Translations under genes and position numbers: made by a program
Notes under the pieces: generated by a model
Told to the model about the DNA's origin: nothing
Database searches by the model: none
What the model saw: only the letters and a program-made list of their open reading frames with translations
Shown here: piece after piece, positions 1 to 8,400 of the stretch
How positions within the stretch are numbered: the first letter of the stretch is position 1
How the letters are laid out: every line of letters begins with the position of its first letter
Origin: Flavobacterium gilvum
Lineage (GTDB): Bacteria > Bacteroidota > Bacteroidia > Flavobacteriales > Flavobacteriaceae
Direction: 5' to 3'
NCBI RefSeq assembly: GCF_001761465.1
Contig: NZ_CP017479.1
Coordinates: 2,232,001 to 2,296,000 of the forward strand
Length of the DNA: 64,000 bases

Positions 1-768
1 AGATATACTGCCAATGGATTTGGAGTCGATTTGGAATTGCGTTATGGTGCATTTCTGGAGAATCTTGAATTCATTGCTGATGTTCAATATCTGTATGAAA
101 CCTTTAATTATCCTATGCAGGTTGACGATAGAGCCGATTTTAAACAATCTGTTTTGGGAGCCAAATATTTAATCTATGACCCAAATAAAGGCTATAAAAA
201 AGAAGTAAACCTTTATAGTTGGAAAGCCAACCATAAATTTAATTGGCATCAGTTGATTCCTGCTGTTGCTGTTTTTGGAGGAGCCAATTTTACGGGGAAA
301 GACAATCCATTTTATTTCTCACCCCAATCCGAAATATCTCCAAAAGCCTCTTTGATTTTGCAAAACCACTTGGGTGATGGTTCTTGGGTTTTTGTGACCA
401 ATGTTACTTATAATTATATCACGACCGATTATCCGAGTTTGAGTTACATTGTAACCCTTACAAAGGGGATTAATGAAAAATGGTCTGCTTTTGCTGAAAA
501 TCAAGGAATAAAAAGTGACTTTTACAGTGATGCCTTAATTCGTGGCGGTGCAGCTTATTTGATTCATAGAAATTTGCAGGTAGATGCTTCCATAAGTGCC
601 AGTTTCAAAGACACTCCTTCTATTCTTTATGGAGGGGTTGGGATGTCATGGCGCTATGACGGTCGATACAAGGAGGTTCCTCTTTTGACCAAACAAGAAA
701 AACAAGCCGAAAAAATGGCAAAACAAAGCAAACCTAAAAAAGGGTTTAGATTATTTAAAAAGAAATAA
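1..768 (+). CDS. Outer-membrane transporter-type beta-barrel protein, 3' part
   Basis: The frame is open back to the first base, so the true start lies left of the window and about 255 codons remain. The visible chain alternates polar and aromatic/hydrophobic residues in strand-like stretches (FVTNVTYNYI in the middle, GGVGMSWRYDG near the end), as in PF13557-type 'transporter' barrels of Bacteroidota (family assignment from memory). After the last strand comes a Lys-rich tail ending FRLFKKK. The next gene starts 23 bp downstream on the same strand, so the two may be cotranscribed. Outer-membrane location is inferred; the substrate is unknown. Confidence 0.6.
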   Translation, partial: RYTANGFGVDLELRYGAFLENLEFIADVQYLYETFNYPMQVDDRADFKQSVLGAKYLIYDPNKGYKKEVNLYSWKANHKFNWHQLIPAVAVFGGANFTGKDNPFYFSPQSEISPKASLILQNHLGDGSWVFVTNVTYNYITTDYPSLSYIVTLTKGINEKWSAFAENQGIKSDFYSDALIRGGAAYLIHRNLQVDASISASFKDTPSILYGGVGMSWRYDGRYKEVPLLTKQEKQAEKMAKQSKPKKGFRLFKKK

Positions 769-791
769 CAGCAACATTCCATAAAAAAGAA

Positions 792-1910
792 ATGATTACC
801 ATAAAAGAAACCAAAACTAAAAGTGAGTTAACTGAATTTGTAAAATTTCCTTTTTCTTTATACAAAGGAAATCCGTATTGGGTTCCACCAATAATAGCCG
901 ATGAGCTGGAGTCGTTTGACAAAACCAAAAATCCTGCTTTTGAAAACGCCGAAGCCAATTTTTATTTAGCATATAAAAACAATCAGCCAGTAGGTAGAAT
1001 TGCCACAATTGTCAATTGGGATGAGGTGAATCATCAACAGAAAAAGAAAGTCCGTTTTGGATGGTTTGATGTTATTGATGATATTGAAGTAACCAAGGCT
1101 TTGCTTGAAAAAGTTTATGAGATGGGACAAAAATTCAATCTCGAGTATGTGGAAGGGCCAATGGGATTCTCGAATCTTGATAAAGTTGGGGTTTTAACTG
1201 AAGGTTTTGATGAATTGGGAACGATGATTACTTGGTACAACCATCCGTATTATGCAAAACATTTTGAGCAATTGGACTACGTGACCGAAAAAGAATATAT
1301 GGAGAACAAATTCCCTTTTGCGAATGCGAAACCGGAGTTTTTTGAAAAAATAAATGAATTGGTTAAAAAGCGATACGAACTGAAACCAATCAACTTTAAA
1401 TCGACTAAAGACGTGATGCCTTACGTTGATAAAATGTTTGATTTATTTAACGAAAGTTATTCTAAGCTGTCTTCGTTTGTTGCGATTTCCGATATTCAAA
1501 AAGAATATTTCAAGAAAAAATACATCAGTTTCATTAATCCGGAATACATAAAATATGTAGAGGACAAGGAAGGGAATCTAGTGGCTTTTGGGATTGTCAT
1601 GCCTAGTTTCTCGAAAGCACTTCAAAAAGCAAACGGAAAATTATTCCCTTTCGGATTTTTACATCTATTAAATGCCAGACGCAACAGTAAAGATGTGGTT
1701 TTTTACCTTATTGGTGTTCGTCCCGATTATCAGAATAAAGGTGTAACTGCTGTAATTTTTAATGAATATTACAAAACCTTTACCGAAAAAGGTATTCAAT
1801 ACTGTTATAGAACTCCCGAATTATCAGATAATCTTGCTATTCAATTGATTTGGAAAAATTTTAATCCGGTGGTGCATTGCCGAAGAAAAACATTTAGACG
1901 ATCGCTATAA
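792..1910 (+). CDS. GNAT-like N-acetyltransferase family protein, 372 aa
   Basis: The protein is longer than a single GNAT domain (about 160 aa). The C-terminal part carries a GNAT motif-A-like acetyl-CoA-binding segment, GVRPDYQNKGV (about residues 308-318), preceded by a hydrophobic strand (FYLIG). The N-terminal half has the conserved NPYWVPP segment (about residues 27-33) seen in this Bacteroidota family. The start is the ATG at 792. It follows the barrel gene by 23 bp and ends at a strong bidirectional hairpin. The substrate is not evident, and the family is usually labelled only as hypothetical or GNAT. Confidence 0.65.
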   Translation: MITIKETKTKSELTEFVKFPFSLYKGNPYWVPPIIADELESFDKTKNPAFENAEANFYLAYKNNQPVGRIATIVNWDEVNHQQKKKVRFGWFDVIDDIEVTKALLEKVYEMGQKFNLEYVEGPMGFSNLDKVGVLTEGFDELGTMITWYNHPYYAKHFEQLDYVTEKEYMENKFPFANAKPEFFEKINELVKKRYELKPINFKSTKDVMPYVDKMFDLFNESYSKLSSFVAISDIQKEYFKKKYISFINPEYIKYVEDKEGNLVAFGIVMPSFSKALQKANGKLFPFGFLHLLNARRNSKDVVFYLIGVRPDYQNKGVTAVIFNEYYKTFTEKGIQYCYRTPELSDNLAIQLIWKNFNPVVHCRRKTFRRSL

Positions 1911-1936
1911 GGCAGTTCGTTTTTGAGAAAAAAAAG

Positions 1937-1969
1937 AAACCTCTTCATTCAATTTATGAAGAGGTTTTT
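1937..1969. terminator. Bidirectional rho-independent terminator
   Basis: A perfect 12-bp stem (AAACCTCTTCAT and its complement) with a 7-nt loop has A runs on the left and T runs on the right. It lies between the converging GNAT-like gene and the small leftward gene and can end transcription from both sides. Confidence 0.85.
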
Positions 1970-1990
1970 AAGTTTTAGATTGTGCCATTT

Positions 1991-2311
1991 TTAGTTGACG
2001 TGAACATCACTCCATTTTTCAGCTAGTTTGTTGAGGTTAGCTTTCATCAAATCATCGGGTGTCATTGCAATTCTGATTTCGCAATGTGCTTCAAAATTTA
2101 AAAACCAAGGCTCGCAAATTGCAGGAATGGCTGAGGAATCCGGAATATCAACAATCATAACAGCGCCTCTGTTTCCTTCTTGTTCAGAAAAATAAATACT
2201 TTCCGGTTTGATGTCTTCAAGAACACGACCGATAATTTCGCCTGCGGTACCATTTCTAACCATTGAGTTGAAAGGCTCAATAGGTAGGATAACATTAACT
2301 AACATTTTCAT
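1991..2311 (-). CDS. Conserved small cytoplasmic protein, DUF3303-like
   Basis: About 106 residues from the ATG at 2311. An in-frame upstream ATG exists, but the extra 23 residues look non-coding (basic and Cys-containing, unlike the family). The pattern beta strand (MLVNVILPI), then NGTAGE, then IKPESIYFSEQ, then AVMIVDI, then WFLNFEA resembles small ferredoxin-like (Dabb/GYD-type) alpha/beta proteins common in Bacteroidota. No catalytic motif is visible. It is a single gene ending at the shared terminator with the GNAT-like gene. Function is unknown; the DUF3303 name is from memory and uncertain. Confidence 0.6.
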   Translation of the reverse strand: MKMLVNVILPIEPFNSMVRNGTAGEIIGRVLEDIKPESIYFSEQEGNRGAVMIVDIPDSSAIPAICEPWFLNFEAHCEIRIAMTPDDLMKANLNKLAEKWSDVHVN

Positions 2312-2435
2312 TGTGATAGAATTTAAAGTTAAAACTCTTAAAGATACAAAATAATCACATCGAAAAATTTTGTAAATCATTGATAGTTAATAAGTTTTGA
2401 TTCAAGAGTGAATTGTGTTTTTTGAAAATTTGTGT

Positions 2436-5400
2436 TTAATTGCCAAAAGTCGTGTAGACAATTTTAGTAGCTACCGCATCTTTGTTTTTTAAGATAGTTT
2501 TTACAATCAAAGGCTGATTGTTGCAGCGGAAATCCCGAATATAATATTCATTGATATTTACATCTTCTTTCTTGTATATAAATTTTCCGGACATATCATA
2601 AATTTCCAGTTTATCGATTAATTCAAAGAAAGAGTTGACTTTAATAATGCCATCTTTTACAGAAACGATCACTGGTTGATCTAGTTTTTCCTGGCTAGGA
2701 ATTTCGTTTTTATAATGGAGCACAAACCGGTTGTCAAAAGTTCCTTTTGAAGTATTAAAACGATAAGGGGCATTTTTTAAATTAGAAAAAACAGCCGTTT
2801 CCTTATCTTCCAAATAGATATCATGATTAGCAAGCAAGCCTTCTGAATTATCAATGTTTATCTCAAAAATGCCATCAATAGTAGTGCTGAAACCCAGTGG
2901 TACTGTATCGTTTTCATCAAAAGGCAAAGCCCGTCCTTGTATGACTAAGTTTTTATTTTGGTTGATGCTGTAAAAATCTATGAATTTATTTCCGTTGAAA
3001 ACTGCGCCGTCATAAGTACTATCAAAATTATTTGTGGCACCAGTAATATAGCCTACCAGCGTTTGTTTGAAAGCGCCTTGATTGTTGTAAAGATTAAGCC
3101 AAACCCTGTCTTTTTCAATAGTACTAGTCTCTTTTTTGGTAACATTAAATTTAAAAAATTGAGAGTTGTTACCGCCTATTCGCATTGAATTGTCAAACTT
3201 TGCAGTAATCCCGGAGACTCCTTCTTTTCCTTGTATAAAAAACGATTGACCCGCTGCAATAAATCCAAGCGGAATGGTTGGGTTACTATTGGTCGTCGGG
3301 TTTTTTGGGGTAATGCCAACTCCTCCAGTCGCATTATAAGATGCATAATCATTGGAGGCATTCGTCAAAATCGAGCTCTGCATATTATGTGACCAAAAAT
3401 AAATTGTTCCGTTTAGTGCCGATTTGTTACTATCCAAAAAATGATTGGCATCAACTGCAGATGGATAGGGATTTCCGATGAGGTATGATTTGCCTGCATA
3501 TATAGATTCAGTTGTAATTGTCCCGTTATTAGGTACGCCTATAAAGTTAATTGGATACCTGTAACTATTTTGTTCGTTAAAACCGTTTGGACTACCAATG
3601 CTGTATCCTTTGCCAATTTTCATGTGGTTCAATGGCTTTTCTTGTTTCCAATTATTAGCGTCAGCATCAAAAGAAAAGAACTCATTGGAAGGTGTATTTG
3701 GAGAAGCATTCCCCAATTGTTGCGATGCTACAGGTGATGACCAAAGCGTATAGTCGGATTTATATACAGGTGCCGAAAAACGGTTGTAATTGATTTTTCC
3801 GATGTTAGTTACTTCATTTTTCTGAATCAAACTGGAATTATTGTCAAAACTAAAGTTGGCTCCATTTAATATTTCAAGTTTATTAACTACAGATATTGTA
3901 ATGTCTTCTGACGTATGGATGAATCCGGTAATGATTTGACATCTACACATTTCAGTATCATTATCAAATGAATAATTTCCATTCATGTAAACATATTTGT
4001 AGATAGTGGGTAAACCGTTTGTCCAATTTGTGCCCGTCCAAGCTGTGGATTCTAGTGGTTTTAAAAGCACATTTGGGGTTGTTTTTGACAAGCAGAATCC
4101 GTCAGAAACCCTATAACTATAAGTCCCTGGTTCAAGATTTGATACAGTGGTTGTAGTGCCAGAACCTTCAATTGTCAGGTCAGTGGTTCCGCTTTGGAAC
4201 AATGTCCAATTGCCAGTAGGGAGTCCTTCTAAAATAATACTTCCATTTGAAGTACAATCGGGCGGAATGGTTGATTTTATGGTTGGAGCATTTACAAATA
4301 AAGGTTCTTCAATGGCAACAGTTGTGGTCTTAGAGATGCAGGAATCGGGAATAAGAGAACGGTAGCCTAGTTTGTGGATTCCCGCGTGTACGTTGGAAAA
4401 AGTTGCTGAAGCCTGGTAAGCACCTCCGTCAATATTGTATTCAAAACCAGTTCCTTCTGCAGGATTACTTATTACGATAGTTCCAGTTTCCAAGATGCAC
4501 CCCGGTTGAGTTATGGTTCCAACAGTGGGTGGATTTGGGGTGATTGGTTGGGCGTATAAAGTGACATCTGCAGAGGGAACCGAAGTACAGCCTTGGATGT
4601 TGGTTACGGTTACATGATAAGTTCCTGGTACTGTGTTTCCGTTCAAAATGGCTGTTGCTCCAACGCCTGCCAATGTTCTTCCTCCTGAAGAAGTTAGAAT
4701 CCAACTGCCTTCAGGCAATCCGCTTAGGCCAATACTGCCCATACTGGATTCACAAGTTGCTTGAGTTACAAAATCTATTATTGGAGGAGTTGGAGAAATC
4801 GGCTGTGGATTTATGGTAACTGTTTCAGATGCAGTTGAGGTACAGTTTCCTAATGTTGCAAATACAGTATAATTTCCCGCCGGAGCCGTAATAAGGTTTC
4901 CCGAAATTATAACGCCAATGTTTGGATTAACTGTGTAGATATTGTTTGGATCATAATTTTGGATTTTAAAACTTCCTGTGACAACGAGGCAAGTTGGGTG
5001 AGTAACCGAACCTAATATAGGTGTCGCTGGTGTTATGGGTTGAGTGTTTATTGTAAAAGCCGCAGAATTTAAAGAGATACATCCTGCAGTGTTTTGCACC
5101 GTCAGGGTGTAAGTTCCAGAAGGCATACTGTTGAAAAAAGCAGTTGTACCAATGCCTTGCAATCCTGATCCTCCTGCTATTATTTGAGGAGAAGAATATA
5201 ATATCCATGAGCCTGTGGGCAAACCGCTTACTTCTACACTTCCTTTTTCTGAATTACAACTTGGTTGTGTTATGTTTCCTATGATGGGCGGAGATGGAGT
5301 TACCGGTTGTTCATTAATTTCAACTACAGATGATATTCCCGAAGTACAGTTTCCTAGTGTAGTTGTTACTGTATAACTGCCTTTTGGTGCTGTTATTGTG

Positions 5401-8400
5401 TTTCCTGAAATAATGACTCCAGTGTTTGGAGTAACATTGTAAACATAGTTTGAGTTATAATTTGTAATGACAAAACTTCCCGTTGATACTGTGCAGCTGG
5501 GCTGAATAGGAGTGCTTAACGTCGGTATTGCAGGTGTAGGTGGTTGTTCATTTATTGTAAAAGGCAAAGAAGGCGAGGAGGTGCAATTATCAGAATTTTT
5601 AACGGTAATCGTATAAGTCCCCGTTACGGTACCGGTAAAAATTGCAGTAGTTCCAGATCCTGATAATCCCGTTCCGTTACCAATTGCAGGCGAGGAGAAA
5701 AGTGTCCACGAGTCAACTGGCAGCGCGCTTAGTTCAACACTTCCGGCACTGGAATCGCAAGTTGGTTGTGTTACATTCACAATTATTGGCGGAGTTGGAG
5801 TTTGGGGTTGTTGTACTATTGTGACGACAGCCGATGCATTTGAAGTGCAATTACCTAAATTGGCAGTTACCGTATAATTCCCCTCCGGCGCGGTTACGGT
5901 ATTCCCCGATATTGTTACTCCAACATTAGGACTTACAGTATAGATGTTGTTGGAGTCATAATTTAGGATAGTAAAACTTCCTGTTGAGACAGTACAGGTT
6001 GGCTGAACAGGATTACTCAGTAATGGAGTTGGAGGAGTTGTGGGTTGCGCATTTAATGTAAATGGTAATGTAGATGGAGAGTAACAGCCATCTGAATTTT
6101 GAACACTAATCGTATAAGTTCCCACAACAGCTCCTGTTAAAAAAGCTGTCGTTCCAGAACCGCTTAATCCCGTTCCGTCCCCGACAGGTGGAGACGAATA
6201 GAGAATCCATGAATCTGTTGGTAAACCACTTATTTCAATGCTTCCGGAGCTAGACTCACAGGTAGGCTGTATGATGCTTACAATCGTTGGGGCTGTTGGA
6301 ACTATTTTGGCGCGGTCAATAACGACTGTTTCAGAAGGCTCTGAAGGACAGGTTCCGGCTATTCCTGAGACAGTAAAACTATAATTTCCTTCGGTTAGTA
6401 GCGAAACGATGAAGGAAGTTCCCGTACCAGTATAAGTCGAACTGGAAGTACCGCTCTGATTCAATGTCCAAGTTCCCGAAGAAGGCAATCCGTTTATGAC
6501 AACGCTTCCAGTTGGCGTTTCACAAATGGGTTGGGTTATGGTGCCAATGGTTGGCTTGGCAAGTGGTAATGGTTGTTCATTTACTTTAAAGACGGTACTT
6601 GGTGCTGAAGTACATTCTTGTTCATTAATAACGGATACTGTATAATTTCCAGCAGTAAATATTCCCGTCACGCTATAAGTTGTTCCTGTTCCATTGATTG
6701 TTCTTATTAATGCAGAAGAACTGTCGAATACCTGAATTGTCCAGTTTCCTGAAGGTAAATCACTGACTGTTATCGATGTTTCACTAACTCCACAAGAAGG
6801 ATTGGCTGTAATAGTGACAGTTGGCGCCGAGGGAGTTGGTGGTTGCGGATTAATAGTTACGTTTCCTCCAACAGCAAGGCATATCGAGCCGCTATCGAGC
6901 ATAAAATTGTAAAGACCAGATGGTAATGCGGTTGCCACATAGGTAGTTGGACTTGGAGAAGGTTCTGTTATTGTATTGTTGATAGGTCCTGTCTGGGTTA
7001 TCGTCCAGCCTGTTGTTGGCAAATTAGCAAAAGAAATACTTCCGGTTGATGTGGTACAAGTAGGATGAATAATTTGTTCTAATGTTGCACCAGAGGATAT
7101 ATTGCTCATAGCAACATTATCAGAAAAGGAAGAAACACAGCCCATATCCGAAACCACTGAATATTTATAGGTTCCGGGAAATAATCCAGAAACAGTTGTG
7201 CTAGTTCCCGATCCCTGAATCTGGTTATTATTTGTTCCAATTTGATGTAATGTCCAAGTTCCTGTTGCAGGCAAATTATTCAAAACTACAGATCCACCGT
7301 CAGCACATGTTGGGTCGGTGATAGTGCCAATTGCGGGTGCCGATGGAATAGGTGGCTGAGGATTGATTATTACATTTGCGGAAGCGGGAGAAACACAACC
7401 TGAAGCGGTAGTGGTCACTGTGAAATAGTACGTTCCCGCTGTGAGACCATTTATGGAAATAGTGCTGCCAAAGCCGGGTACAGTTGAATTTAATACACTG
7501 TTTTTGTAAATGCTTATTGTCCAGTTTTCAATAGGTAAACTACTCAGAACCACACCACCAGTAGGTGTGTCGCAGGTGGGTTGGGTTGGGGCAGAAGGTA
7601 TTGGAGCAGCAGGTAGTGTTTTAAAGGAGGTAACCGTAACATTGTCGGTCGATTTACAGCCACTAACGCCATTGGTTCCGGTGAGAGTGTATGTAGTTGT
7701 TGCTGCTGGAGAAGCAATCGGGTTGGATATTGTTGAACTGGATAAACCTGTAGTTGGACTCCAGCTATAAGAGGTGTCAGCTTCGGGAATCGAACCTATA
7801 CTCGTTGCAGGTGTGCTGCAGTTTACGTTTTTGTCAACTCCGGCAGCATCAGGTTTTGGAGTGGTTATATTGACCGTTACGATAACTTCGTCAGTTGACG
7901 AGCATCCATTTGTTCCGGTAACCGTCAGCGTATAGGTTGTTGTGGCAGTTGGATTGGCTATGGGATTGGAAACAGCGGCACTCGACAATCCTGTTGCAGG
8001 ACTCCATCGATAAGTGTTTCCTGTCACAGGTGCAATTCCTATGCTTTTTCCAGACGGATTCAAGGTACAGGTTTTGGTAAAATCGGCTCCGGCGTTTGCA
8101 ATAGGACTAGTTGTATCTACTGTTGCCACAACAGTATCTGAATTGGTACAACCATTAGCAGTATCTTTTGTTGTCAGTGTGTATGTGGTTGATGAAGCTG
8201 GATTTGCAATTGGATTGGAAGCTGTAGGATCCGACAAACCTATTTCTGGATTCCACTTATAGGTTAATCCAGCTATTGCTGAATCTCCTATTGAAGCACC
8301 TGTTGGATTTAATATACAGGTTTTTGTAAAATCGGATCCAGCAATTGCTTTTGGTATTGTTGTGTTAACAAATACGGTAACCTGGTCTGTAGTCGTACAA